In this document: one piece after another, positions 25,258 through 33,966 of the stretch
Position numbering within the stretch: position 1 is the stretch's first letter
How the letters are laid out: every line of letters starts with the position of its first letter
Assembly: GCA_024679955.1 (NCBI GenBank)
Contig: JAILCQ010000009.1
Span: 140,814-204,813, forward strand
Source of the DNA: Bacillota bacterium
GTDB taxonomy: Bacteria; Bacillota; Dehalobacteriia; UBA4068
Direction: 5' to 3'
Length of the DNA: 64,000 bases
Made by a program: the position numbers and the translations under genes
The notes under the pieces: model-generated
The model's database searches: none
What the model saw: the letters and a program-made list of their open reading frames with translations, nothing else
What the model was told of the DNA's origin: nothing

Positions 25258-25962
25258 TTATTTGATGATGCCGTCATAGCGCGCCATGGCTTCCGCAATG
25301 TCGCAATGCCCGGCCAAAGTATTCACTCTGCGGCCGCCTACCAGGATCTGCACTTTGTTTACGCTGTCAAATTGGCTCAAAGTGTTGACGATGGAATAGA
25401 CGGTCAATCGTTCCGCCAGGGAGCCGCCGGGATGATCTTCGATCAGTTCCGGGGAAAAATCTACGGTGCACAGGCCGTCCGGCGTGATATTGATATCCTC
25501 CAATATCGTCGCCGCCGGTATGGTGGGATATAAACCGGCGTTGTCCGGCCCGGCGATCAATTCCCGGACGGCAGCCCTGGCAATGCCCTCGCCGGCGTTT
25601 ACGGCCCGGGTCTCCGCTTCCAGCGAAGTCCCGTCGGCGCTGGCAAAATAGAGAAGCACTTCTTTGCTGGAGCCGTTGTTTTGACCGCTTCCGGCCTCCG
25701 GCGTTTTTTCTCCGCCGGTTCCGTTTTCCGCCGCGGATTGGAGCAGGCTGTCGCCGCTTTCCACCGCGTTCCCGCTTTCTTCCCCGCCGCTGCCTTCTTT
25801 TTCCGGATCCAGCGGGTCCTCCAGTTGTATCGGGGCGTCCTCTTCCGGTTGCTGGAGGTTATTCTCTTCTTTCCAGGCTTTTAATTGCTCCATCATACCG
25901 CAGCCGCTGCAAAAAAAACAAAAAAAGGTCAAAAAAAGCAAAGGGACAAGGATCTTTTTCAT
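25258..25962 (-). CDS. GerMN-domain lipoprotein
   Basis: 234 residues. The signal peptide ends in a lipobox (FFCSGC, Cys about 21). A long acidic Gly/Ser/Glu linker (about 35-98) leads to one GerMN domain (about 100-215) with VLLYFASADGTSLEAE, ARAAVRELIAGPDNAGLYP, CTVDFSPELIEDHPGGS and VNKVQILVGGRRV. This is the second GerMN protein in the window and has one domain rather than two. Probably exported and membrane-anchored. GGGAGG lies about 10 nt before the ATG. It is divergent from the Asn/Ser/Gln-rich gene. Confidence 0.83.
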   Translation of the reverse strand: MKKILVPLLFLTFFCFFCSGCGMMEQLKAWKEENNLQQPEEDAPIQLEDPLDPEKEGSGGEESGNAVESGDSLLQSAAENGTGGEKTPEAGSGQNNGSSKEVLLYFASADGTSLEAETRAVNAGEGIARAAVRELIAGPDNAGLYPTIPAATILEDINITPDGLCTVDFSPELIEDHPGGSLAERLTVYSIVNTLSQFDSVNKVQILVGGRRVNTLAGHCDIAEAMARYDGIIK

Positions 25963-26044
25963 ATGACGGTATCCTCCCGCTGGGTTTACTTGCTAAAGGA
26001 TATGACGTTTTGCCCCGGAGGATTCCTCTTTTTTGCGGCAGGCC

Positions 26045-26073
26045 GTATAATCCCGGCGCGTATGGGCAAAATA
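26045..26073 (+). promoter_or_regulatory. Candidate sigma-G/sigma-F promoter of the small Asn/Ser/Gln gene
   Basis: GTATA (26045-26049) fits the sigma-G -35 (GHATR) at all five positions. After 17 bp, CAAAATA (26067-26073) fits CATNNTA at six of seven. A TATAAT overlaps at 26046-26051 but has no -35. Read by eye only. Confidence 0.35.
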
Positions 26074-26126
26074 ACGTCAAGGCCGAGAGAAAAGGCCAGC
26101 GTATTTAAACGATAGGAGGAAAAACC

Positions 26127-26315
26127 ATGAGTAAAAACAGCTCCAATGTCAAAAACGACCATAGCTCGAATCAATCCAATCAATCCAATCAATCCAATCA
26201 GCAGAGCAATCAAAAAAGCAACCAGCAAAGCAATCAGCAATGCAACCGTTCTTCCGATCAACCTTCCAGCGCCTACTCCGGTTCGCATACCGATCGGAAC
26301 CATAGCGGCAACTAA
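26127..26315 (+). CDS. Small Asn/Ser/Gln-rich protein, possibly a spore protein
   Basis: 62 residues, two-thirds of them Ser, Asn or Gln (about 18, 13 and 11), with tandem SNQ blocks, one cysteine and no hydrophobic stretch. A strong AGGAGG lies 7 nt before the ATG, and a hairpin terminator follows 16 bp after the stop, so it looks like a genuine single-gene transcript. The composition recalls the Gln/Asn-rich gamma-type small acid-soluble spore proteins, but the sequence does not match any family I recognise. Other reading: a non-coding low-complexity stretch; the ribosome site and terminator argue against this. Confidence 0.6.
   Translation: MSKNSSNVKNDHSSNQSNQSNQSNQQSNQKSNQQSNQQCNRSSDQPSSAYSGSHTDRNHSGN
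26171..26197. repeat. Tandem 9-bp repeat TCAATCCAA
   Basis: Three perfect copies (26171-26179, 26180-26188, 26189-26197) encode the SNQ repeats of the small protein; a unit can be gained or lost without a frameshift. Confidence 0.9.
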
Positions 26316-26331
26316 CTCTATTCTCGTTTGT

Positions 26332-26368
26332 GCGAAACAGGGCTTCGGCTCTGTTTCGCTTGTGTTTT
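26332..26368 (+). terminator. TTCG-loop terminator after the small Asn/Ser/Gln gene
   Basis: A 12-bp stem with one mismatch (26332-26343 with 26348-26359) closes on the stable tetraloop TTCG and is followed by TTGTGTTTT. Confidence 0.85.
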
Positions 26369-26424
26369 ATGGAGGAAAAACCGTTTTTTTGCCGAATTTA
26401 ACATTTGTTATTTTCTCAAAGGGT

Positions 26425-28149
26425 GTGATTTTTATCATTAAAAAATTAATCGTTTTTGCCCAGATATTAGCGGCCGTTGCCGTGATTTTCCTCTTTAGCC
26501 TTCCGGCTTTTGCCGAGGTGATCGGCGTGGTCACCGGCTCCGGGGTGAATATCCGGCAGGGCCCCGGCACCGATCATCCGGTGATCGGCGTGGCCGCCAA
26601 GAATACCGCCTATCCGGTGCTGAACAAAAAAGACGGTTGGTATCAGATCCGTTATGCCGGCGGCGATCCGGCGTGGATTTCCGCTACATATTTGAGCACC
26701 AGCCAAAACAGCGATTTGCCCCAGCAGATACAGACGAATGGCAAAGTGAATGTCCGCAGCGGCCCGGGCACCAATTATGACGTTTTGGGTACGGCGGCGG
26801 CCAATACGGCCTATCAGGTCGTGGGCGAAGACGGCTATTGGTATAAGATCGCCTACGGCAGCGGCGAAGGCTATGTGGCCAAATGGCTGGTGTCCGTCAA
26901 AGAAGGCGCGCCCGCGCAAACGGATATCCAGCAGCCCAGCGCCCCGCAGCCGGATACCCAGCAGCCCAGCACCCCGCAGCCGGCCGATCCCGGCTCCGGC
27001 GGCCAAAGCGCTGCGGCAAGCGGCGCCACCACCGGTTATGTGAATACCAGCGTGTTGAATTTGCGGGACGGCGGTTCCGTTTCGGCGAATATTGTCAGCA
27101 AGCTGTATCAGGACGCCAAAGTCACCGTTTACAAAGCGGTGAACGGTTGGTATCAGGTGCAGACCGACAACGGCTTGAACGGTTGGGTGGACGGCAAATA
27201 CATTCGTTTCCCCCAGGGCAAGAATTCGGTGCAGACCATGAAAAGCGCGGAAACGCCGGCTTTCGCCGGCACGGCTTCTCAAGGGACGATACAGGTCGCC
27301 TATACGAAAAAGGATTACGGTTACCGGCTTACCCTTACCGGCGATACCGTGATCTGCTATACGTACAAGGGCGATGCCAAAGCGCTGCGCATCGATACCG
27401 ATATGACCATCAAAGGGGATTTTCCCAATGACAGCGCCGTGCAGTTTTCCGTGGGCGGTTCCCTGAAGAATCAGTTGAACATTGCCTGCGACAGCTCGAT
27501 GTATTACCGCCTGAGCGCTTCCGCGGACGGCAAGGTATTGACCGTGGAATTGGGCTTGAATCCTTTGGTGGGCAGGCTGATCTATCTGGATCCCGGCCAT
27601 GCGGCCATCAGCAATTCCGGCGAGCCGGATCCCGGCGCCATTGCCGCCTCGGGCTTGAAGGAAAAAGACGTTACCCTGGATATCGCTTTAAAGGCCAAAG
27701 CCTTATTGGAAGCCAAAGGGGCCACCGTTGAATTGAGCAGAGGGGAGACCACCACTCTGACCTTGGGCGATCGGGCCTATCCCGCCAATATGATGGGTGC
27801 TGACGTTTTGGTATCCATCCATTGCAATTCCTCTACCAATCCTTCGGTGAACGGCACTTCCGTTTGGTATTACGCGCCTGAGGGGAACAGCGCTTATGAC
27901 CGGGAAAAAGTGCTGTCTTTGACCAAATCCCTGCAAAACGCTTTGTTGGCCTCGGCGGGGCGGAAGAATTACGGCATCTATGAAGCCAATTTCGCCGTGC
28001 TGCGGGCCTCCACTATGCCCGCCGCTTTGGTGGAAACCGCTTTCCTTTCCAATGAAACGGAAGCGCAATTGCTGGGGACCGATTCGTTCCGCCAAAAGCT
28101 GGCGGAGGGGATCGCCGAGGGTCTGAGCCAGTACTTCAGCGTTTTCTGA
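26425..28149 (+). CDS. N-acetylmuramoyl-L-alanine amidase with three SH3b domains
   Basis: About 574 residues, exported (signal peptide FAQILAAVAVIFLFSLPAFA then EV). SH3b repeats begin near residues 31 (GSGVNIRQGPGTDHPVIG), 98 (GKVNVRSGPGTNYDVLG) and 199 (VLNLRDGGSVSANIVSK), with a Pro/Gln linker (DIQQPSAPQPDTQQPS). The C-terminal Amidase_3 domain (about 390-574) has the zinc ligands in LDPGHA, the later SIHCNSS and the catalytic Glu in PAALVETAFLSN. It cleaves stem peptides from peptidoglycan. The start is uncertain: GTG 26425 has a poor site; TTG 26389 lies 13 nt after GGAGG. Confidence 0.88.
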   Translation: MIFIIKKLIVFAQILAAVAVIFLFSLPAFAEVIGVVTGSGVNIRQGPGTDHPVIGVAAKNTAYPVLNKKDGWYQIRYAGGDPAWISATYLSTSQNSDLPQQIQTNGKVNVRSGPGTNYDVLGTAAANTAYQVVGEDGYWYKIAYGSGEGYVAKWLVSVKEGAPAQTDIQQPSAPQPDTQQPSTPQPADPGSGGQSAAASGATTGYVNTSVLNLRDGGSVSANIVSKLYQDAKVTVYKAVNGWYQVQTDNGLNGWVDGKYIRFPQGKNSVQTMKSAETPAFAGTASQGTIQVAYTKKDYGYRLTLTGDTVICYTYKGDAKALRIDTDMTIKGDFPNDSAVQFSVGGSLKNQLNIACDSSMYYRLSASADGKVLTVELGLNPLVGRLIYLDPGHAAISNSGEPDPGAIAASGLKEKDVTLDIALKAKALLEAKGATVELSRGETTTLTLGDRAYPANMMGADVLVSIHCNSSTNPSVNGTSVWYYAPEGNSAYDREKVLSLTKSLQNALLASAGRKNYGIYEANFAVLRASTMPAALVETAFLSNETEAQLLGTDSFRQKLAEGIAEGLSQYFSVF

Positions 28150-28182
28150 TATAGCCGGAGACGGCAAAAAGAGAAATCATAA

Positions 28183-28237
28183 AAACGTGCGGCAGGGTGG
28201 GGCATGAAAGCGCCCAAGCCGCACGTTTATTTTCTTT
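28183..28237 (+). terminator. Terminator after the amidase gene
   Basis: AAACGTGCGGC (28183-28193) pairs with GCCGCACGTTT (28218-28228), with inner pairing in the loop and a T-rich tail TTTATTTTCTTT. Confidence 0.8.
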
Positions 28238-28308
28238 GCGTCCCGCCGGCGGGCAAAAGGGCAAAGCCTCTGCAAAATCGGGGCTGCGGCGGCCGGCCCT
28301 GTTTTTTC

Positions 28309-28337
28309 TTGCGAAACGGGAAATATCGGTATATGAT
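28309..28337 (+). promoter_or_regulatory. Probable promoter of the mutase-like gene
   Basis: TTGCGA (28309-28314), 17-bp spacer, TATGAT (28332-28337), 89 bp before the start codon. Confidence 0.5.
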
Positions 28338-28426
28338 TAGAGGCAAAGAGAAAAAATCTTTGTCCGGTTAGTAAAGCGGATGCAATATGTATGCTTGAAC
28401 GAAAGACGGGAAAGGGGAGCGGATGC

Positions 28427-29980
28427 ATGGACAAACAGACTTTTTTTGCGGAACCCTGGGCAGATATCGCCGCCGGAGATCGGGAAAAATGGATGAAACA
28501 GGCGGCGGAAGAGTTGCGCCTGGCGGATAAGACGGCAGTTTTGCCGGAGCTGCAGCGTTTGGCGGCGGAGCCGCCGTCCCTGCCGCCGGTTGGCTATCCT
28601 GGCCAGGGAGACCTGCGCCGCGGCGTCAGCGCCGCCGGTTTTTGGGCGAAACCTTGGCGTATCGCCTGGGGAACGCCGGAAGTTCTGCCCCATTTGGCCA
28701 ATGCGGCGTTGAAGGAAAGCCTTGCTTTGGGGGCGAACGCCGTGTCTTTGGATGGAAGCGCCGGCTTGTATACGGAAACCGTCGAGGATATGATGCAGCT
28801 GATGGACGGTATCGATTTGACGGCCCTTCCTTTGCATGTCTATACCGGCGCTACGGCCATACCTTTTCTTTCCTTACTGAAATTGCAGTCTTTGCAAAGC
28901 GGCAGCAACGGCAAAGCCTATTGGGGCTGCGTGGGCAGCGATCCTTTAGGCGAATATGCAAAAAAAGGCAATGCCGCCGCCGGTTTGGATTGCTATCTGG
29001 ATCAATGGGCGGCCACCATGCGCTGGCAAGTGATGAGCATGCCGAAAGTACGCTGCATCTTGCTGCGGGGCTCCGTATATCACAATGGCGGCGCTTCCGC
29101 CGCCGGAGAATTGGCTTGCCTGGCGGCTGCTTCCATGGAATACATAGACGGTTTATTGGAGCGGGATATGGATATGGACGATATTGCCAGGCAATTCCGT
29201 TGGGAAGTGACGGTAAGCGGCGATTTCGCGGAAGACGTGGCCAAGCTGCGGGCGGCCAGAATGCTGTGGGCCAAACTGATCCGCGCCTACGGCGGCAGCG
29301 TCCAGGCCCAAGCCTTGGATCTGGCCACGGTGGAGTCGTCTTTTTATACTTTGCCCCAAGAACCGGCGCAGGCCCAGACCTTGAGGATGCTGCGGGCCGC
29401 CGCCTCCATCGCCGGAGGTGCAGATTTGCATTTGTTGCAGGCGGCGGAGGGGGACATGGCATCTTTGTTGGCTTGCCGTCCGTTATGGCAAAGTATGGCG
29501 GAGCATATGCCGCCGGATCCCTGGGGCGGCGCGAATTATTTGGAATATCTTACCCGGGAAATAGCGGAAGAAGCATGGCGGTATTGGCAAAAACTGGATC
29601 AGGCCGGCGGTATGCAGGAGGCGCTGTTTGACGGTATGGTGCAGGACGATATCGAAAAGACGTTCCGGCAAAAGGCGGAAGCAAAAGGAGTGGCGGCGGC
29701 TGCCGGTTCGCACAATCCGCAACTCTTGCCCGGCCGTCAGTTCAGCGTCAACCAAGAGGTACGGCTGGCGCGCACAAAAGCCTTGGCCGAGCATAATAAA
29801 AATGTGGACGCCCGTATGGTGGCCCAGGATCTGGCCAAGGTGGACGGCTGCGTTTGCACCGCCATGGCCGCCTTTACCGTAGGCGCAACCACAGGCCAGG
29901 TGTTGAAGGCGTTGAACAAAGGCGCATCTTTCCCCAGCCAGGGGATCACGGACCATCGCGGCCAGCTGCCGCTGTATTAG
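28427..29980 (+). CDS. Methylmalonyl-CoA-mutase-like protein, MutA (small subunit) type, without B12 domain
   Basis: 517 residues. It begins like MutA (FFAEPWADIAAGDREKWMKQAAEEL) and continues as the mutase barrel: GVSAAGFWAKPWRIAWGTPE, LGANAVSLDGSAG, LPLHVYTGATAIPFL, the ARMLWAKLIRAYGG helix and PWGGANYLEYLTREIAEEAW. The catalytic YxxRPW motif of MutB is not kept, which fits the non-catalytic subunit. MutA proteins normally run to about 620 residues with a degenerate B12 domain; this one ends at RGQLPLY without it. No mutB follows. ATG 28427 has GGGGAG 7 nt upstream. Methylmalonyl-CoA or another acyl-CoA role is inferred only. Confidence 0.75.
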   Translation: MDKQTFFAEPWADIAAGDREKWMKQAAEELRLADKTAVLPELQRLAAEPPSLPPVGYPGQGDLRRGVSAAGFWAKPWRIAWGTPEVLPHLANAALKESLALGANAVSLDGSAGLYTETVEDMMQLMDGIDLTALPLHVYTGATAIPFLSLLKLQSLQSGSNGKAYWGCVGSDPLGEYAKKGNAAAGLDCYLDQWAATMRWQVMSMPKVRCILLRGSVYHNGGASAAGELACLAAASMEYIDGLLERDMDMDDIARQFRWEVTVSGDFAEDVAKLRAARMLWAKLIRAYGGSVQAQALDLATVESSFYTLPQEPAQAQTLRMLRAAASIAGGADLHLLQAAEGDMASLLACRPLWQSMAEHMPPDPWGGANYLEYLTREIAEEAWRYWQKLDQAGGMQEALFDGMVQDDIEKTFRQKAEAKGVAAAAGSHNPQLLPGRQFSVNQEVRLARTKALAEHNKNVDARMVAQDLAKVDGCVCTAMAAFTVGATTGQVLKALNKGASFPSQGITDHRGQLPLY

Positions 29981-30007
29981 CCCCAGCGTCCTAAAAGAGG
30001 AAATAGC

Positions 30008-30051
30008 CCCGGAGAAAGGCGGGAAACTGCCGCCTTCTCCGGGATTTTTTT
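30008..30051 (+). terminator. Terminator after the mutase-like gene
   Basis: CCCGGAGAAAGGCGG (30008-30022) pairs with CCGCCTTCTCCGGG (30030-30043) with one bulged A, followed by ATTTTTTT. Confidence 0.9.
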
Positions 30052-30143
30052 GTGCAAACCGCCTGGATAAGCAGGCATTATTCTCCCGGCTATGGATGGG
30101 GAAAACAAAAGCCTGACCTTTTGATTATTTTTGACTAAACCTC

Positions 30144-30172
30144 TTGACAAAAGCGGAAAAGAGGTTTACGCT
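30144..30172 (+). promoter_or_regulatory. Promoter of the hrcA heat-shock operon
   Basis: Consensus TTGACA (30144-30149); at 17 bp the -10 reads TACGCT (30167-30172). The CIRCE operator begins 5 bp downstream, over the expected start site. Confidence 0.7.
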
Positions 30173-30176
30173 AGTA

Positions 30177-30203
30177 TTAGCACTCAACGGGGGAGAGTGC
30201 TAC
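30177..30203 (+). promoter_or_regulatory. CIRCE operator (HrcA binding site)
   Basis: TTAGCACTC (30177-30185), 9-bp spacer, GAGTGCTAC (30195-30203). This differs from the CIRCE consensus TTAGCACTC-N9-GAGTGCTAA only at the last base. HrcA made from this operon should repress it in the absence of heat stress. Confidence 0.97.
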
Positions 30204-30220
30204 CAAGAAAGGAGCGGCGT

Positions 30221-31255
30221 ATGGACGAGCGAAAAAAGCGTGTTCTCAATGCGATTATTGAGGATTATATTGCCAATGCCGAGCCGGTAGGCTCCCGCGC
30301 CGTGGCGAAAAAGTACGGCCTGGGCGTATCTCCGGCAACCATTCGCAATGAAATGAGCGATTTGGAAGAAGAAGGCTATATCGAACAACCCCATACGTCG
30401 GCGGGCCGGGTGCCTTCGGATAAAGGCTATCGGTTTTATGTGGATAACCTGATGGAAAAGGCCCGGCCTACCGAAGAAGAGGTAAAAGCCATCAAGGACG
30501 CTTTATCCGGCAGCGTGGTGGAATTTGACGAGTTTTTGCGCGGTTTTTGCAATGTGATATCCCGATTGACCAGCTATCCGTCGATGATCGCCCTGCCGGA
30601 ACAGGGCCGGGGCAAATTGGTCAAATTGCAGATGGTGCCGGTGCACGAAAGACAGGTGCTGGTGATCATGCTGGCTTCCACCGGCATCCTGCGGCATAAA
30701 ATCGTGGATTTGCCTTTCGATATAGACGAAGGGGAAATCATCCGCCTGGAAGAAGAATTGAACCGCTTGGCCTTGGGCATGGATATGCAGGAACTGAGCT
30801 ATGATTTTTTGCAGAAAAAACTGTATGAATTGGGCATGCGGGAGAGAATACTGGAACAATCCGTGGAAGTGCTGCGCAAACTGTTCCATCCCCAGGACGG
30901 CCGGAAGGTGATCATCAACGGCGCTACCAATATGCTGGCCCATCCGGAATTCCGCGACATAGAAAAGCTGAAAACCCTGTTTGAATTGCTGGAGACCGAA
31001 GGCAAGGTGCAAAAACTGCTGGACGCCGGCGGCGAGGAAAATCTGTCGGTGGCGATCGGCGAAGAATTGGCCGATTCCCAGATCCGGGATTGCTCCATGG
31101 TGACCGCCAATTATTTTATCAACGGACAGCGGGCCGGTTCCATCGGCGTTTTGGGGCCCACGAGAATGAGTTACAGTCATACCGTTGCCTTATTGGAATA
31201 TATCGCCAAAGAATTGACGGCGGTTTTGGATAAAAATAAAAAGGAGATTGAGTGA
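30221..31255 (+). CDS. hrcA: Heat-inducible transcription repressor HrcA
   Basis: 344 residues, the usual length. Winged-helix N-terminus (DERKKRVLNAIIEDYIANAEPVGSRAVAKKY, SPATIRNEMSDLEEEGYIEQPHTSAGRVPSDKGYR) and the GAF-like C-terminal domain ending in GVLGPTRMSYSHTVALLEYI. It binds CIRCE and is stabilised by GroEL in Bacillus. The frame opens earlier, but ATG 30221 has AAAGGAG 6 nt upstream and homology starts there. First gene of hrcA-grpE-dnaK-dnaJ-prmA-mtaB. Confidence 0.97.
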   Translation: MDERKKRVLNAIIEDYIANAEPVGSRAVAKKYGLGVSPATIRNEMSDLEEEGYIEQPHTSAGRVPSDKGYRFYVDNLMEKARPTEEEVKAIKDALSGSVVEFDEFLRGFCNVISRLTSYPSMIALPEQGRGKLVKLQMVPVHERQVLVIMLASTGILRHKIVDLPFDIDEGEIIRLEEELNRLALGMDMQELSYDFLQKKLYELGMRERILEQSVEVLRKLFHPQDGRKVIINGATNMLAHPEFRDIEKLKTLFELLETEGKVQKLLDAGGEENLSVAIGEELADSQIRDCSMVTANYFINGQRAGSIGVLGPTRMSYSHTVALLEYIAKELTAVLDKNKKEIE

Positions 31256-31258
31256 TCG

Positions 31259-31957
31259 ATGGCGGAAAACACGGCTAAAAACAAAAGTCAGAAAAAAGGT
31301 GCCGGCGGGCAAAAGGAAACCGCTTTTTCCCCGGAAACCGCAGCCGGTTTCGGGCAGCAGAGCCCGGCGGAAGAGCAAGCGGAACCCTTCGCCGCTGCCG
31401 AAGACGGCGCTGACGCCGCGGAACAAACGGCGGAAAGCGCCGCGGATCAGCAAGAAGCAGGCGGCGAAGCCGCCGCTGCGGCGGAAGAACAGGATCTGCA
31501 ACAAGAAATCGACGCATTGAATCAGAATATGAACCTCTTAAATGAGGAAAAACAGGAATTGGAACAGCAATTCCTTCGCTTGCAGGCGGATTTTGATAAT
31601 TTCCGCCGGCGCAAAGCCCGGGAAAGCGAGGAGCAGATCAAGAACGCCGCCGCCAAATTGATGACCTCTTTGTTGCCGGTATTGGATAATTTCCAAAGAG
31701 CTGTGGCCGCCATGGGCGAATCCCCGGATAAAGAAGGGGTGAGTTTGATCCATAAACAGCTGCAAACCGTATTGGAACAAAACGGTTTGACCCGGATCGA
31801 GGCTTTGGGCGCGGATTTCGATCCCAATATCCACGAAGCCGTCATGCAGACGGATGCGGGGGAAGAAAACCGGGGCAAGGTAGTCATGGAGGTGCAAACG
31901 GGCTATATGCTCAACGGCAAGCTGCTGCGGGCCAGTATGGTGCAGGTGGGCAGTTGA
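31259..31957 (+). CDS. grpE: Nucleotide exchange factor GrpE
   Basis: 232 residues. An unusually long, Ala/Glu/Gln-rich disordered head (1-75) precedes the long helix (about 80-140; EEKQELEQQFLRLQADFDNFRRRKARE) and the beta domain with ALGADFDPNIHEAVMQ and GYMLNGKLLRASMVQV, all GrpE signatures. It releases ADP from DnaK. The ATG lies 3 bp after the hrcA stop, with AAGGAG about 12 nt upstream. GrpE usually has 180-200 residues; the extra length is all in the acidic head. Confidence 0.96.
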   Translation: MAENTAKNKSQKKGAGGQKETAFSPETAAGFGQQSPAEEQAEPFAAAEDGADAAEQTAESAADQQEAGGEAAAAAEEQDLQQEIDALNQNMNLLNEEKQELEQQFLRLQADFDNFRRRKARESEEQIKNAAAKLMTSLLPVLDNFQRAVAAMGESPDKEGVSLIHKQLQTVLEQNGLTRIEALGADFDPNIHEAVMQTDAGEENRGKVVMEVQTGYMLNGKLLRASMVQVGS

Positions 31958-31974
31958 GATTTTGCGGAAACAGC

Positions 31975-32011
31975 GCCGTTTTGCGGGCCATGTTTTTCTG
32001 GGCAAAACGGC
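31975..32011 (+). promoter_or_regulatory. Stem-loop between grpE and dnaK
   Basis: A 10-bp stem GCCGTTTTGC/GCAAAACGGC (31975-31984 with 32002-32011), followed by AGGCTTTTATAAT. It may act as a partial terminator or RNA-processing point. A TATAAT at 32019-32024 just downstream could serve a dnaK-proximal promoter, but its -35 is poor. Confidence 0.5.
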
Positions 32012-32065
32012 AGGCTTTTATAATAATATAAATATTGAGTTTTGCATAAAGGGAGGACATTGACA

Positions 32066-33925
32066 ATGGGTAAAGTTATAGGTATCGATTTAGGCACTAC
32101 AAATTCTTGCGTCGCCGTTATGGAAGGCGGCGAGGCTGTGGTCATCCCCAATCCGGAAGGTTCCCGCACCACCCCTTCCGTGGTGGCTTTCGCCAACGGC
32201 GAACGGTTGATCGGCCAGGTGGCCAAAAGACAGGCGGTGACCAACCCGGATAATACCGTAAGCTCCATCAAACGGCAAATGGGCAAACGGGTCAGCACCA
32301 ATTTGGGCGGAAAAAGCTATCAGCCGCCGGAAATCTCCGCCTTCATTCTGCAAAAACTGAAAAGCGACGCCGAAGCCTATCTGGGCGAACCGGTAAACCA
32401 GGCGGTCATCACCGTGCCGGCTTATTTTTCCGACGCCCAGCGGCAGGCTACCAAAGATGCGGGCAAGATCGCCGGTTTGGAAGTATTGCGTATCATCAAC
32501 GAACCTACCGCGGCGGCCCTGGCTTACGGCTTGGATAAAGGCGAGGAACAAACCGTTTTGGTATTCGACCTGGGCGGCGGCACCTTCGACGTATCCATCC
32601 TGGAACTGGATGACGGCGTTTTCCAGGTAAAGGCCACTTCCGGCAATAATTTCCTGGGCGGCGACGATTTCGATAACCGCATCGTCGATTTTCTGGTACA
32701 GGATTTCAAACAAAAAGAGGGCGTCGATCTTTCCGCCGATAAAATGGCCATGCAAAGATTGCGGGAAGCCGCGGAAAAAGCCAAATGCGAGCTTTCCGGC
32801 ATGATGACATCCAATATCAATCTGCCTTTCATCACGGCTACCGCCGACGGGCCCAAACACTTGGACGTGACCCTGACCCGGGCCAAATTCAACGAGCTTA
32901 CCGCCGATTTGGTGGAAAAAACCATGGGCCCCACCCGGCAGGCTTTGAAAGACGCGGGCATGACGGCCGCCGATATCGATAAGGTATTGCTGGTGGGCGG
33001 TTCCACCCGTATCCCGGCGGTGCAGGATGAGATCCGCAAGATCATCAACAAAGAGCCGCATAAAGGCATCAACCCCGACGAATGCGTGGCTTTGGGCGCG
33101 GCCATTCAAGGCGGTATTCTGAACAAAGAGGTAAAAGACGTTCTGCTGCTGGACGTTACGCCTCTGTCCCTGGGCATCGAAACCCTGGGCGGCGTGTTCA
33201 CCCGCATCATCGATCGGAACACCACCATCCCCACGGGCAAGAGCCAGATCTTCTCCACCGCTTCCGACAATCAGCCTTCCGTGGAGATCCATGTTCTGCA
33301 GGGCGAACGGCAAATGGCCAGCGACAACAAAACCTTGGGCCGCTTCAACCTGACCGGCATTGCCCCCGCCCCTCGCGGCATTCCCCAAATCGAAGTCCGC
33401 TTTGATATCGACGCCAACGGCATCGTGCATGTCAGCGCCAAAGATTTGGGCACCGGCAAACAGCAAAGCGTCACCATTACCGCTTCTTCCGGCTTGACCG
33501 ATGAGGAAATCGACAGAATGATGGCCGACGCGGATAAATTCCGGGAAGAAGACGAAAAACGCAAGAAAAACGTGGAAGTCCGTAATCAGGGCGACGGCTT
33601 GCTCTATCAGGTAGACCGTTCCTTGAACGATTTGCAGGATAAGATCAACGACGAAGAAAAAGCGGCTGTGGAAGCGGCCAAGAAAGAGCTTTCCGACGCT
33701 TTGGCCGGAGAGGACACCGATCTGATCGAAGAGAAAACCAAAGCTTTGTCCGACGCCCTGTATAAAGTGACGGAACGGATCTACGGCGAGGCCGCCGCCC
33801 AGCAGCAGGCCGCGGAACAGGCGCAGCAGGAGGGCAACTTCAGCGGCGGCGCAAATCCCGGCGGCAATGACGGCGACGGCGCTTATTACGACGCGGACTA
33901 TGAAGTGAAGGACGACGGGAAATAA
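32066..33925 (+). CDS. dnaK: Chaperone DnaK (Hsp70)
   Basis: 619 residues. ATPase domain with [34 protein letters not shown] and [14 protein letters not shown]; substrate domain with [14 protein letters not shown]; Gly/Gln-rich C-terminal tail ending [13 protein letters not shown]. The missing 23-residue segment in the ATPase lobe, compared with proteobacterial DnaK, is typical of Gram-positive lineages. It folds and holds clients with DnaJ and GrpE. ATG 32066 has GGGAGG about 9 nt upstream; the frame opens at 32042. Confidence 0.98.
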   Translation: MGKVIGIDLGTTNSCVAVMEGGEAVVIPNPEGSRTTPSVVAFANGERLIGQVAKRQAVTNPDNTVSSIKRQMGKRVSTNLGGKSYQPPEISAFILQKLKSDAEAYLGEPVNQAVITVPAYFSDAQRQATKDAGKIAGLEVLRIINEPTAAALAYGLDKGEEQTVLVFDLGGGTFDVSILELDDGVFQVKATSGNNFLGGDDFDNRIVDFLVQDFKQKEGVDLSADKMAMQRLREAAEKAKCELSGMMTSNINLPFITATADGPKHLDVTLTRAKFNELTADLVEKTMGPTRQALKDAGMTAADIDKVLLVGGSTRIPAVQDEIRKIINKEPHKGINPDECVALGAAIQGGILNKEVKDVLLLDVTPLSLGIETLGGVFTRIIDRNTTIPTGKSQIFSTASDNQPSVEIHVLQGERQMASDNKTLGRFNLTGIAPAPRGIPQIEVRFDIDANGIVHVSAKDLGTGKQQSVTITASSGLTDEEIDRMMADADKFREEDEKRKKNVEVRNQGDGLLYQVDRSLNDLQDKINDEEKAAVEAAKKELSDALAGEDTDLIEEKTKALSDALYKVTERIYGEAAAQQQAAEQAQQEGNFSGGANPGGNDGDGAYYDADYEVKDDGK

Positions 33926-33966
33926 TGCTCCGCATCGAAAATCCATCCCCATTTGTTTACGCCGGC

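Noticed and set aside
26171-26197. Short tandem repeats as a CRISPR-like array
   Set aside because: Units are 9 bp without spacers and code for SNQ; no cas gene is present.
25986-26303. Minus-strand hydrophobic frame (runs of LIGLIGLIG) opposite the small Asn/Ser/Gln gene
   Set aside because: The hydrophobic repeats are just the antisense of the SNQ repeats; the plus strand has the AGGAGG and the terminator.
32090-33952. 620-codon minus-strand frame opposite dnaK
   Set aside because: A well-known artefact of dnaK codon usage; no start signal, no domain.
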